From contig CAMDCN010000013.1 in assembly GCA_945890485.1 (NCBI GenBank), positions 1 to 64,000 on the forward strand: 64,000 bases of DNA, written 5' to 3'. The DNA comes from Candidatus Sulfopaludibacter sp. SbA3 (GTDB lineage Bacteria; Acidobacteriota; Terriglobia; Bryobacterales; Bryobacteraceae). The position numbers were made by a program, and so were the translations under genes. Of the stretch, positions 53,320 through 63,100 are shown piece by piece (positions within the stretch are counted from its first letter, which is position 1; every line of letters starts with the position of its first letter). Under the pieces are notes generated by a model, which searched no databases, was not told where the DNA came from, and saw nothing but the letters and a program-made list of their open reading frames with translations.

Positions 53320-54792
53320 TTAGAGGGACAGCCGGCCGAGGAACGCGGCGGCTTCGCGGGGAGATTGGAGCCGGGACGTGCCGTCGGTGCCAACGAGTTC
53401 GGGCGAATCGGTGGAGCCGCCGAAGTAGAGTTGGCCGTCGGGCGCAGCGCCGATAGCGTTGACGTTGTCGCGATAGGCTCCGCCGAAGTAGGTGATGAGG
53501 TCGAGGCCTTCGGTGGCGCGCTTGGGGTCGATCACCGCGAGAAAACCCTCCTGGCCAAGAGAGGCGGGCGAGGGCTGTGGCGCCCCGCCGCTGACGGGTA
53601 GCCCGGCGTTGGCAACGTAGCCGGCGAGGGCGGCGCGGCCATCGGGAAGGGCCGCGATGGATTGGGGAATATCGGCGCCGCCGCCGCCTAAAAGCGACGA
53701 GTAGCGGAGGCGTTGGGCGGGCGGTTCGGCTCCGTCTACAACGGCTACGAAGCCGTCGATTTCCCCGCGGAGAACGCGTTGCGCGGCGTTGGCGGTGGTG
53801 GGGAAGTTGGCAGAGAAGGTGTAGCCGGTGAGATAAACCTGCTGGCCGGCGCCGGCTGCGATTGCCGTGGGGAAGTCGCCGAGGGAGCCGCCGAGATAGG
53901 TGATGTAGGTGATGGCGTCGAGGCCGGGTTGGGCGAGATCGAGGCGGACGAGGAAGCCGTCGAGCATGGAGCTGATCGTCGTTTGGGTGCCTTCGTCGTA
54001 GGTGACGGGGAAGTTGTCGGAGTTGGTAACGCCGGTGATCCAGAGGTAGCCGGCTTGATCGAAAACAGCGCCGGAGGCATAGTCGCCAAGGGAGCCGCCC
54101 AGGTAGGAGGTGTAGTGGCTTTCGGGTGCGTTGAAGGGGTTCAGTTGGACAATGTAAAGGTCACGGGCCCCCCGGTTGGCGGCCTGCATGCCGTTGTCGC
54201 TGAGGGTGAGGTCGGTGGAGTCGGTTTCGCCGACGAGGGCGAAGGAACCATCGGGACGCACGGGAACCGCCGCGACGGTTTCGGTGCCCGTTCCGCCGAA
54301 GTAGGAGGCATAGACGAGAGAATCGACGCCCACGCCGTTGGGGTCGAAGACGGCGACGAAGGCGTCGGTGTTGCCCGCGATTTCGAGGCGCTGGGAGGCT
54401 CCGGCCATGGGGAGGTCGATCGAGTTGGTGGAGCCGGCGAGATAGAGGAAACCGCTGGCACCGACGTTGAAGTCGCCAAAGGTTTCATCACCCGTCCCGC
54501 CGTAAAGGGTCCAGAAGAGGAGAGTGGAGCCTCCGCCGGGCAGGGGCCGGTAGCGGGCGATGAAAAGGTCCGAACCGCCCGCGTGGATGGCGCGGAAGGG
54601 CTCGTTGGGGGACTGCAGTATGAGGTCTGAGCGGGTGGTGCCGGCGACCCAGACTGTGCCGTCCGATGCCGGGCGTACGGCTTGTATGACCTCGGAACGG
54701 GTACCTGGATGGAAGGTGAGCCACGAGAAGGCGGGCTGCGTTTGGGCGCACAGGGGCAGCGCGCTGAGCAGCGCGAGAAGCGTGTGTTTCAT
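53320..54792 (-). CDS. Secreted SBBP-repeat beta-propeller protein
   Basis: A 490-residue protein with a signal peptide (MKHTLLALLSALPLCAQ). Repeats of the SBBP type recur about every 50-60 residues: GSDLFIARYRPL, LLFWTLYGGTGDETF, FLYLAGSTNS, LVYASYFGGTGTETV, HYTSYLGGSLGDY, ITYITYLGGSLGDFP, LRYSSLLGGGGADIP and LITYFGGAYRDNV, predicting a multi-bladed propeller with no catalytic residues. It is 11 bases upstream of the NHL-propeller gene. The pair with the Oar receptor suggests cell-surface ligand binding. Confidence 0.88.
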   Translation of the reverse strand: MKHTLLALLSALPLCAQTQPAFSWLTFHPGTRSEVIQAVRPASDGTVWVAGTTRSDLILQSPNEPFRAIHAGGSDLFIARYRPLPGGGSTLLFWTLYGGTGDETFGDFNVGASGFLYLAGSTNSIDLPMAGASQRLEIAGNTDAFVAVFDPNGVGVDSLVYASYFGGTGTETVAAVPVRPDGSFALVGETDSTDLTLSDNGMQAANRGARDLYIVQLNPFNAPESHYTSYLGGSLGDYASGAVFDQAGYLWITGVTNSDNFPVTYDEGTQTTISSMLDGFLVRLDLAQPGLDAITYITYLGGSLGDFPTAIAAGAGQQVYLTGYTFSANFPTTANAAQRVLRGEIDGFVAVVDGAEPPAQRLRYSSLLGGGGADIPQSIAALPDGRAALAGYVANAGLPVSGGAPQPSPASLGQEGFLAVIDPKRATEGLDLITYFGGAYRDNVNAIGAAPDGQLYFGGSTDSPELVGTDGTSRLQSPREAAAFLGRLSL

Positions 54793-54868
54793 GAAGCGAT
54801 CTAATTCCTCTTTGGTCCCTGGACGCGGTCGAGGAGCTGGCCGGGTATCACGAAAGTGTGAAGAAGTG

Positions 54869-55531
54869 TTACGAGGGTGCGGAAGGGAGCAGCGCGTAGC
54901 CGACGCCGCGGACGCTGCGGATGAGTGGAGCGGCGGGGCCGAGCTTGCGGCGGATGCGGGCGACGTGAGTATCGACGCTCCGTTCGAACGGCGAAGCGGG
55001 GCGCTGGTGGAGACGGAGGGCGAGCTGGTCGCGCGAGACGGGTTCGCCGGGGACGCGGGCGAGTTCGACGAGGATGGCGAACTCCATGGCGGTGAGACCG
55101 AGCGGGCGGCCGGCGTAGGAGGCGTCGGCGCGGCAGGGGTCGATGGCGAGATCGCCGTGGCAAAGCGGACGAGGCGCCGTGGGGCAACGGCGGAGAACGG
55201 CGCGGATGCGGGCGAGGAGCAGCGGCGGAGGGACAGGCTTGATGAGGAAATCGTCGGCGCCGAGTTCGAGTCCGTTTACCATTTCGTCCGGGGCCGCCGC
55301 GGGGGCGAGGAGAATGGCGGGGAGCGCGCTGAATCGGCGGAATTCGCGCAGGAGGGCGAGGCCATTGAGATGGGTGGCCACGAGGGCGAGGTCGAAGTTT
55401 CGCTCCGCCAGCCGGGTGCGGGCGCGTTTGGGGCAAGGAATGGTTTCGAGGGTGAAACCCTGGGGCACGAGGAGGCGCTCGACGAGGCAGCAGAAGCCGG
55501 AGTCGTCGTCGATCAGCAATAAATGAACCAT
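54869..55531 (-). CDS. OmpR-type regulator with degenerate receiver
   Basis: A 220-residue protein: receiver (1-115) and winged-helix effector (125-215: GLTAMEFAILVELARVPGEPVSRDQLALRL, SVDTHVARIRRKLG, IRSVRGVGYAL). The acidic pair Asp8-Asp9 and Lys (FLIKPVP) are kept, but the phospho-acceptor position is Ala52 (FDLALVATHLNG instead of the usual LLDxxLPG), two residues after it are missing, and the switch Thr/Ser is Ala (ILLAPAA). It therefore probably works without phosphorylation. No kinase is adjacent. It lies 76 bases upstream of the SBBP gene and may control the propeller-receptor operon. Confidence 0.88.
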   Translation of the reverse strand: MVHLLLIDDDSGFCCLVERLLVPQGFTLETIPCPKRARTRLAERNFDLALVATHLNGLALLREFRRFSALPAILLAPAAAPDEMVNGLELGADDFLIKPVPPPLLLARIRAVLRRCPTAPRPLCHGDLAIDPCRADASYAGRPLGLTAMEFAILVELARVPGEPVSRDQLALRLHQRPASPFERSVDTHVARIRRKLGPAAPLIRSVRGVGYALLPSAPS

Positions 55532-55673
55532 TGATTTGGAGAGCTGGCGTTACCGAATTTCAGTATCCGATCAGTACGCGGGATCGAATTTTAAGATTTG
55601 TTAGCTCGGGGTAAACTTTCGGTTTTTTGGAGTTGGAAGGCGCGGTGAACTACCATAAGAGTTTTCCCTCCCG

Positions 55674-57074
55674 ATGGCACTGCGCTTCTACAACTCCCTC
55701 TCCCAGCAACTGGAACCTTTTTCGCCGCAAGACGGCAAGACGGTGCGGATGTACTGCTGCGGCCCGACCGTCTATCACTACGCCCACATTGGAAACCTGC
55801 GGACGTTCACGTTTCAGGACATCCTGCGGCGGTGGCTGCGGGCTTCCGGGTTTGCTCTCGACAACGTGATGAACATCACGGACGTGGACGACAAGATCAT
55901 CCGGGCCGCGATGGCGCAGGGCAAGACGCTGCGCGAATACACGGCGCAGTACGAGGAGGCGTTCCTCGAAGATATGGCGACGCTGCGCCTCGAACGGCCG
56001 GAGCGCGTCGTGCGGGCAACGGAGCACATCGGCGAGATGGTGGACCTGATCCAGCAGCTTGGCGCGAAGGGCTTTACGTACGAAACGGATGGGAGCACGT
56101 ACTACCGGATCGCCAAGTTTCCCGAGTACGGCAAGCTGTCGCACAACGACTTTGGCGGGATGATCGCCGGGGCGCGCGTGGACGTGGACGAGTACGAGAA
56201 GGACGACGCGCGCGACTTCGTGCTGTGGAAGCAGAAGAAGGAAGGCGAGCCGAGTTGGGACACGCCGATTGGCGATGGGCGGCCGGGCTGGCATATTGAA
56301 TGCAGCGCGATGGCGATGAAGTATCTGGGGTCGACGTTGGATATTCACGCCGGCGGTATTGACCTGCAGTTTCCGCATCACGAGAACGAAATCGCGCAGA
56401 GCGAGGCGGTGACCGGGTTGCCGTTTGCGCGGTTCTGGCTACATGCCGAGCACCTGATTGTCGAAGGGCAGAAGATGTCGAAATCTCTCGGCAACTTCTA
56501 TACTTTGCGGGATCTGCTGGCGCTGGGCTATGCGCCGGAGACGGTGCGGTATCTACTGGCCAGCGTTCCGTATCGCAACAAGTTGAACTTCACGATGGAC
56601 GGCGTGAAGGCGGCGGCGACGGCGATCGACCGGTTGCGAAACTTTGAGCTACGGTTGAAGAGCGAGAGGTTTGCGGCCGGGGGGAATGCGGCGGCCGAGG
56701 AACGGGCGGCGGCGGCGACTGCGCGATTCCGCGAGGCGATGGACGATGACTTGAATACCGCCGGCGCGTTGGGCGTGGTGTTCGAGTTTCTGCGCGACAC
56801 GAATTCGGCGATGGACGCGGGGCAGTTCGGAGCGGAGAACGTGGCGTCTGCGCAGGCGTTTCTGGCCCTGTTTGATTCGGTTTTTGATGTGTTGCGGCCG
56901 ACGGCATCCGTGGGCGGACTCTCCGACGAGGCGATTGAGGCGTTGATAGCCGAACGGGTGGCGGCCAAAAAGGCGCGGAATTTTGGGCGGGCGGATGAGG
57001 TTCGCGCGGAGCTGGATGCGCAGGGCATCGTGCTGGAAGACACGAAAGACGGCACCCGCTGGAAGAGAAAATGA
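55674..57074 (+). CDS. cysS: Cysteine-tRNA ligase
   Basis: A 466-residue class I aminoacyl-tRNA synthetase that charges tRNA-Cys. Motifs: CGPTVYHYAHIGN (HIGN at 38-41, the Cys being a zinc ligand), the D-V-D-D-K segment ITDVDDKI, GWHIECSAMAMKYLG, DIHAGGIDLQFPHHENE (zinc ligands) and KMSKS at 267-271. The C-terminal DALR-type helical domain is present, so the length fits the family. The ATG of the next gene overlaps its stop (ATGA), tying Cys charging to sulfur amino acid metabolism. No T-box or other leader element is seen upstream. Confidence 0.98.
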   Translation: MALRFYNSLSQQLEPFSPQDGKTVRMYCCGPTVYHYAHIGNLRTFTFQDILRRWLRASGFALDNVMNITDVDDKIIRAAMAQGKTLREYTAQYEEAFLEDMATLRLERPERVVRATEHIGEMVDLIQQLGAKGFTYETDGSTYYRIAKFPEYGKLSHNDFGGMIAGARVDVDEYEKDDARDFVLWKQKKEGEPSWDTPIGDGRPGWHIECSAMAMKYLGSTLDIHAGGIDLQFPHHENEIAQSEAVTGLPFARFWLHAEHLIVEGQKMSKSLGNFYTLRDLLALGYAPETVRYLLASVPYRNKLNFTMDGVKAAATAIDRLRNFELRLKSERFAAGGNAAAEERAAAATARFREAMDDDLNTAGALGVVFEFLRDTNSAMDAGQFGAENVASAQAFLALFDSVFDVLRPTASVGGLSDEAIEALIAERVAAKKARNFGRADEVRAELDAQGIVLEDTKDGTRWKRK

Positions 57075-58252
57075 AGATTCAAACTCAGGCCGTGCACGCC
57101 GGCGACCGGAAAAAGCCCGGCGCCCATGTGCCGGTAACCACTCCGATCTATACGGCGGCGAGCTATTCGTACGAAGACATCGAGACGACGGACCAAGTAT
57201 TTGCCCACGAGATTCCGGGCTATGCGTACGCGCGATTCGATAACCCGACGAACCACGCACTGGAAGAGTTGTTGACGGCGCTCGAAAGCGGGGCCGGCTC
57301 GCTTGCGTGTTCGACGGGTATGGCGGCGCTGCAGATTGCGATTTCGACGGCGCTGTTGGATCGCCGGAAGAAAGTGCTGGCGGCCAGTGCCTTGTACGGG
57401 GCAACGATCAACCTTCTGATGAACGTGATGGGGCCGTTCGGCATCGAAACGTCATTTGTCGATATTACGAACCCGGAGGCCGTGAGGGCTGCGATTGAGG
57501 CGGAGAAGCCCGGCTGCGTGCTGATGGAAACGGTGTCGAACCCGGTGCTGCGGGTGGGGCCGCTCGACGAGATTGCGCGGATTTGCCGGGAGGCGGATGT
57601 GGCGCTGATCGTCGACAACACGTTTGCGACTCCGCTGCTCGTGCGGCCGCTTGAACTGGGCGCCCACATGGTGGTGCACTCGCTGACAAAGTATCTATCG
57701 GGGCATGGCGACGTGATGGGTGGGGCCGTAATCGCGGATGAGGTGCATCTGCCGATTCTGCGGCAGATGTCCCGGACGGCTGGGCCGACGCTGGGGCCGT
57801 TTGAGGCGTATCTGGCCATGCGGGGGATCAAGACGTTTCCGCTGCGGATGGAACGGCAGTGCGCGAATGCCGCGGCAGTGGCGCAATTCTTGCGAGGGCA
57901 TGCGGGGGTGGAGCGCGTGTTTTATCTCGACGATCCGGCGCATGTTGATGCTCCAACGATCGGCCGCCTATTTCCAGCGGGACAGTTCGGGGCGATGGTG
58001 GCGTTTGAAGTGAAGGACGCCGGGACGACGGAGGTGTTCGCGTTTATGAACCGGTTGAAACTGGTGGTGAAGGCAACGTCGCTGGGCGATGTGCATTCGA
58101 TGATGCTCTATCCGAAAATGGCGTCGCATCGGGACCTGAGCCCGAAGCAGCGGGAGCGGATGGGGATTCGGGATTCGCTCGTGCGTCTGTCCGTTGGGAT
58201 TGAGGCGGCAGAGGATATCTGCGGGGACCTCGACCAAGCTCTGAACCAATAA
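57071..58252 (+). CDS. Cys/Met-metabolism PLP enzyme (cystathionine gamma-synthase/lyase type)
   Basis: A 393-residue fold-type I PLP enzyme. Conserved blocks: TQAVHAGDRKKPGAHVPVTTPIY, SYEDIETTDQVFAHEIPGYAYAR (PLP phosphate/Tyr region), LACSTGMAAL, CVLMETVSNPVLRV, ALIVDNTFATPLL and HSLTKYLSGHGD with the Schiff-base Lys207. The C-terminal end has SLGDVHSMMLYPKMASHRDLS...RLSVGIEAAEDI. Members act as cystathionine gamma-synthase, gamma-lyase or O-acetylhomoserine sulfhydrylase; sequence reading alone does not separate them. It is translationally coupled to cysS. Confidence 0.93.
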   Translation: MKIQTQAVHAGDRKKPGAHVPVTTPIYTAASYSYEDIETTDQVFAHEIPGYAYARFDNPTNHALEELLTALESGAGSLACSTGMAALQIAISTALLDRRKKVLAASALYGATINLLMNVMGPFGIETSFVDITNPEAVRAAIEAEKPGCVLMETVSNPVLRVGPLDEIARICREADVALIVDNTFATPLLVRPLELGAHMVVHSLTKYLSGHGDVMGGAVIADEVHLPILRQMSRTAGPTLGPFEAYLAMRGIKTFPLRMERQCANAAAVAQFLRGHAGVERVFYLDDPAHVDAPTIGRLFPAGQFGAMVAFEVKDAGTTEVFAFMNRLKLVVKATSLGDVHSMMLYPKMASHRDLSPKQRERMGIRDSLVRLSVGIEAAEDICGDLDQALNQ

Positions 58253-58290
58253 AAAATGCCGCATCCGGTGTTGCTGGATGCGGCGTATTT
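58251..58290. terminator. Bidirectional rho-independent terminator
   Basis: GCCGCATCC (58258-58266) and its complement (58276-58284) flank a nine-base loop. An A6 run precedes it, which becomes a T-tract for the minus-strand PEP-CTERM gene; the plus-strand side has GTATTT. It ends both converging transcripts. Confidence 0.85.
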
Positions 58291-58341
58291 AGGAGGTAAG
58301 GAGGGAGTAAATCACTAACTGAACTGCGCGAAAACTTGTAC

Positions 58342-58986
58342 TTAGGCGCGGCGGCGGAGTTGACTCAACGCCAGGAGGCCGACGCCCATCAGCAGGTAGG
58401 TGCTGGGTTCGGGGACCGAAGTGTCGGCCGCTTCAAAGAGGGTTTGGGAGTAGCGGGGGCCGGCCGTGGGCTGGTAAAAGACGCCGCCGTTACCGGATTT
58501 GCCTTGGCTGGCGACGACGAGTGCGCTGGCCGCGCTGAGGATTTGGGAGTTGGTCGTGTTCGAGCTTTGGATGCGCCCGGCGGTGAGGCCGTCTCCGCCG
58601 TCGGCGACGATGTCCCACGCGGCCAGTTGGAAGGCGGCGGCCTGCCAGCCTTGGCTCATAGCGGGGACGTAGGAGTTGAACATCCAGGCGAGGCGTTCGC
58701 CTTGGTTAACCTGGCTGCCCGCGAGCGGCGTGACTTCGACGGTATCGAGCCGGAGGCCGATGAACGGATCGGCGCAGAAGAGGAGCGCCGTGACCCCGGT
58801 ATCGAAGCGAACACCGATTTGGCCGGCATAGATGTTAGTGCTCTGGTTGTCGAACCTCACATCGATGTTCTCGAACAGCGCCGGGACGGTGCCGTCGTAG
58901 GTCATGGTCATCGCCATTCCTTGTGCAACCGTAAGGCCAATCATTGCCACGAGGTTCCGGAGGCGGTGGGTTCGTTTCGCTGTCAT
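58342..58986 (-). CDS. PEP-CTERM sorting domain protein
   Basis: A 214-residue protein with an N-terminal hydrophobic leader (LVAMIGLTVAQGMAM). The C-terminus VPEPSTYLLMGVGLLALS and then QLRRRA is the PEP-CTERM signal: P-E-P motif, transmembrane helix, Arg cluster. The middle (FDTGVTALLFCADPFIG, AAFQLAAWDIVAD) resembles extracellular proteins of the family with an A-F-Q-L-A-x-W block. Exosortase cleaves at the signal and attaches the protein to the cell surface or exopolysaccharide matrix. No exosortase or EPS gene is in the window. Confidence 0.9.
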   Translation of the reverse strand: MTAKRTHRLRNLVAMIGLTVAQGMAMTMTYDGTVPALFENIDVRFDNQSTNIYAGQIGVRFDTGVTALLFCADPFIGLRLDTVEVTPLAGSQVNQGERLAWMFNSYVPAMSQGWQAAAFQLAAWDIVADGGDGLTAGRIQSSNTTNSQILSAASALVVASQGKSGNGGVFYQPTAGPRYSQTLFEAADTSVPEPSTYLLMGVGLLALSQLRRRA

Positions 58987-59266
58987 GGATCTAGTATTTC
59001 GCTTGGCAGCGGTTGGCCCAATGGTGCATATGGCTCAAAACAGTGGACTTATATGGCTATAGGCCGTCTGGTTCCGGCGTACTGCAGGACCTTCCCGGTG
59101 CGACGTACCGCAGTACCGGACCCTTAGATCGGAAGTACTGAAAATCGGCCGAATGGGACAAAATGTCGCTCGAAACTACGGCGAATTGGCCGGAGGCTTA
59201 AGGGAATGCGCCAAATAGTCCCAGAACCGCCGGGGGGCTATGGGGTTCCGCTGGTAGAATGTGCGG
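58987..59266. other. Intergenic region with inverted repeat
   Basis: No coding region is recognisable. GTACTGC at 59079-59085 and GCAGTAC at 59110-59116 form a 7-bp inverted repeat with a 24-base loop, which may be chance or a regulator site for the divergent PEP-CTERM and channel genes. Confidence 0.35.
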
Positions 59267-60073
59267 ATGCAAAGTTGGCGTCGGAAGGCTCATGACTTGC
59301 TTGAGCCTGGAGAGCAGGCTTCTCCTTGGGAGCAGGTCTTCGATTTTACTGTCCTGCTGATGATATTGATCAGCGTGAGCGTCGTCGTCCTGCAGTCGAT
59401 GCCGGACCTGGCGGAATACGATGGCGTGTTCGCTCAAATTGAGGCGTACGCTGTGTACTTCTTCACGGCTGAGTACGTGGCGCGCCTGTGGACTTGTGCG
59501 GAGATTGAGCAGTACGGAGGAGGGTGGCGCGGGCGGTTGCGCTATGCGATGAGCCCGATGGCGGTGGTTGATTTGGCGGCGATTCTGCCGTTTTATCTGA
59601 TGCCGTTTGCCGATTCGAACACAGTGGTTTTCCGATTGCTGCGGGTGTTCCGGTTGGTGCGGGTGCTGAAGTTTGGGCGGTACCACTCGTCAATAGGGCT
59701 CCTGGGACGCGTGTTGTTGTCGCGGCGGGAAGAGCTGCTCGTTTCTTTGGCGTTGGTGATGGCTTTGGTTGTGATCACATCGACTTTAATGTACGCGGTG
59801 GAGCACGATGCGCAGCCGAAGGTATTTTCGAGCATTCCGGCGTCGATGTGGTGGGGAATTGTGACGTTGACTACGGTGGGATACGGCGATGTTTATCCGG
59901 TCACTGCGCTGGGGAAGGTGGTGGCTGGGATCTCGGTACTCATGGGAGTGGGATTGTTTGCCTTGCCAGCCGGGATACTGGCAAGCGGCTTTGCTGAGGA
60001 GTTGGCGCGGAGCAAGAAGGCACCGTGTGGGAAAAGCTGCCCGCATTGCGGAAAAGAATTGCCGGATGCTTAA
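59267..60073 (+). CDS. Kv-type voltage-gated potassium channel with C-terminal Cys motif
   Basis: A 268-residue membrane protein (ATG at MQSWRRKAHD; a GTG two codons earlier is in frame). Segments S1 (26-44), S2 (58-75), S3 (98-112), S4 with regularly spaced Arg123, 126, 129 and 132 (RLLRVFRLVRVLK), S5 (157-178), pore helix and selectivity filter TVGYGD (203-208), and S6 (218-242). The tail has CGKSCPHCGKEL, a half zinc-ribbon with CPHCG. It forms a homotetrameric K+ channel gated by voltage. The tail is unusual for bacterial Kv proteins and may bind zinc. Confidence 0.93.
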   Translation: MQSWRRKAHDLLEPGEQASPWEQVFDFTVLLMILISVSVVVLQSMPDLAEYDGVFAQIEAYAVYFFTAEYVARLWTCAEIEQYGGGWRGRLRYAMSPMAVVDLAAILPFYLMPFADSNTVVFRLLRVFRLVRVLKFGRYHSSIGLLGRVLLSRREELLVSLALVMALVVITSTLMYAVEHDAQPKVFSSIPASMWWGIVTLTTVGYGDVYPVTALGKVVAGISVLMGVGLFALPAGILASGFAEELARSKKAPCGKSCPHCGKELPDA

Positions 60074-60077
60074 ACGC

Positions 60078-60108
60078 AAAAAAGCCCGCCGGGTAGGCGG
60101 GCCTTTTT
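60078..60108. terminator. Bidirectional rho-independent terminator
   Basis: GCCCGCC (60084-60090) and GGCGGGC (60096-60102) flank a five-base loop, with an A6 run before and CT5 after. It lies five bases after the channel gene stop and 24 before the end of the convergent Oar gene, and should end both transcripts. Confidence 0.92.
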
Positions 60109-60131
60109 GAGGGTTGGTGTTGGGTTCTGGA

Positions 60132-63100
60132 TTAGAAGCTAATCCGGAGGCCCATCGTGATGGCGCGGGCGCCGACCTGGGGTCCGGTAGGACGTCCGAA
60201 GGCCGCGTTGCCAATTACGCCGTTCACGCCGCCGAAGCGGGTACGGTTGAACAGGTTGAACATGTCAGCCCGGTAGGTGAGTTCTACAGGGTTCTTGTCG
60301 TTCTGGAACAGGATGGTCCGCTTCGAGATGCCCACGTTTTCAAACGCGATCATCGGCTGGCGGAAATCGTTGTGGTAGAGCGCCGCGGAGCCGAGGGTAA
60401 ACGGAGCCGCCGGGGCGAACGCGCCAGCGTTAAGCCAGCGAACGTTCGGGTTGTTCGGATCCAGGTCGCCGAAGTTGGCCGACGTACGGATGGGTTGACC
60501 CGTCGTGTTGGCTTTGGTGGCGGTCGAGAAGATGGTGGCGCCGAGCGGGTTGCCCGGGGTGACCAACTGAATGAGGTTACCGGAGTAGTAGCGCTGTGCA
60601 CCGCTGACCGTCCAACCTTTGACGAGGCCGTTTACCAGGGTGTTCGAGCTGCTGAGGAACCGGCGGCCGCGGCCGAACGGCATGTCGTACGCCCATACGA
60701 AGTTGAAAACGTGCGGCTGGTCGAACGGGCTGAACGACTTCATATCGTCGAGGTTGTAGGCATCCTGTGCACCGATGTTGAACTGCTGGCTAAAGATCTG
60801 GCGGAAGTGAGCGTTCGAAAGCGTCTTCGACCAGGTGTAAGCAGCGAGGAGTTGGAAGCCACCGAAGCGGCGCTCCACTTTCGCCTGCATCGAGTCGTAC
60901 CAGGTTTGACCCTGACCCGAGTTGCGGCTCCAGACATCGAGGTATTGGGGATACGGACGCAGCGACTGCGCAACGGAACGGTTTGGGTAGCCAGCGTACG
61001 GCGCCCGGATACCGGCGGCCTGAGCGGCTGCCGAGTTCAGCGGCTGGGTCAGCAGGCCTCCACGCGCCAACTGGCTGGTGGGAAGCTGGTTCTGGCTGAT
61101 GGTTGAGTTAAGACCGTTGCCGCGGTTGCCCACGTAAGCAACGTCAAACAGGAAACCCTTCAACTCGTGCTGCAGGTTGATGCTCCAGTTGTAGACGCGG
61201 GGAGCCTTACCGAAGTTCGGGCCAAAGAAGTCGATCGCTTGAAAGTTCGACAGGGTGGGATCGAGCAGCGGAGGGGGCTGGAATGTGGGGCTCACCGGAA
61301 TGCCGCCGTCCCAGTTGATGATTGGATCGACGCCGTTGCCGAGAACCTGATTGGTGCTCGCGAAGCCCTGCCGGCAGCCGCAGCCACCATTGCCGAGGGT
61401 CTGGTAGAACATACCCCAGCCGCCACGGAGAACCGTCTTCGGGGTGAGCTGATAGGCGAAGCCCACCCGCGGTCCGATGTTGGTGTAGTCGGTCGGGTAG
61501 GGACGAAGCGAGCCGGTTCGGCCCGGGCCGTTGCCAAAGAAGACCAGCGCGCCAGCGAGGTTGCCGGCGCCGGGGTTGGGCCGGCTCGGATCGAGGCCCG
61601 AGTAGTTGCCATCGCGTTCATGGAAGGCGATCGGCACTTCGTAGCGGAAGCCGAGGTTCATCGTCAGCTTGCTGTTCACCCGCCAGTTGTCCTGGAAGTA
61701 GCCGGCCGTGTAGCGGTAAGCCAGGTTCGGGAAGAGGACAGGCAACAGGGTGCTGTCGGCCTCATCCACCGCTCCGAGAAGGAGGCTGGCGAATTCGTGG
61801 CCGCTGCCCGTGGTGCTGTTCGGAATCGCGGTCTGCGCCCGGTTGAAGAAGTAGCGGCCGTTCGAGCCCGCGAGGTCATAGCCGAAGGTCGACAGACGCC
61901 GATGGTCCCAGCCGAATTTAAACTCGTGCTTGCTCTTCACCCAGGTGTAACCCTGCGTGACCATCAAGGTGTCGTTGTCCTGTCCGCCGTTGCTGACCTT
62001 ACCGTCCTGGACGCCGTAAGGGGTCAAGCCCGCTTGGCCGCGGAAGACGATCCGGGGAGTCGCGTCGCCGTCCGGAAGTACTCCAGGAATCGTCAAACGC
62101 GAAGCACCGCCTCTCTGAGCAGGATTGTCCCATCCCTGCCGCGTCGCCGAGTAGCCAAACGTCGTGTGCATCAGGAAGGTAGGGGAGAGCGACCAATCGT
62201 GGTTAAACCGGAGATTGTAAGGCTTCTGAAAGCTAGAGCCGAGACCCTGGTCGATCGGGCCGGAAAAGTTCGTCACGCTACCGACGTCGCCATCCTCTTT
62301 GCTGAGGAAGAACGACAAACGGTTCATGGGGGTGAACGCATGATCGGCCTTAATGCTCCATATCTTCTGTTCGATCACCTGCTGGTTGACGAAGTCGAAG
62401 TTCTGTTGCAGCGACGCCCGCGTCGGATTTGGAATCAGCGGAATTAGATTGCGAGAAACCCGGCTGAAGCGGCTCTGTGGGATGATATTCCCCGGGAACG
62501 GCTGACGGGTGGTGCCCGAAGTGGTTGCAGGGTCGAAAATCATCTGGTTGCCAAGCTGCGAAAAATCTCCTTGCTTCATCTGCGCGGTGGGTACCGTGGA
62601 GACCGGGAAGGAGACGTTCGCGGGCAGCAAACGCTGAGTGTAGGTGTAGTAGAAAAAGGTTTTATCCCGTCCGTCATAGACTTTCGGAATGTAGACGGGG
62701 CCTCCGCCGGCGCCGCCGACTTCGTTCTGCCGTTCCTTCGGACGACCCAAGCCCTGCGCGTTACGCGCCCAAGCGTTGGCGTTCCAAATGTCGCGGCGCA
62801 TGTTCAAAAACGCTGTGCCGTGGTACCAGTTGGTGCCGCTCTTGGTGACGTACTGTTCGACGCCGCCGCCAAAACGGCCCAGTTCGGCAGAGTAGGCGCC
62901 GGTCGTCAGCTTGAATTCACCGAACATTTCCGCCGAAGGCATGTTGAAAACCGTGCCGCCCGACTCGGGAATGATCAGCGAAGCGCCGTCGATCTGCACT
63001 TCCTGCGCGCGGCCACCGGAACCCGAAATGCTCTGTTCACCCGCCCCGGCGTTTACGCCAGGCATGTAGGAGACAAAGGCGCGGGGGTTGCGGATGGCGC

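Noticed and set aside
58994-59024. Possible sigma-54 promoter (TGG-N10-GC) for the PEP-CTERM gene on the minus strand
   Set aside because: The spacing fits, but the transcript would start only about eight bases before the ATG, and the -12 box is poor.
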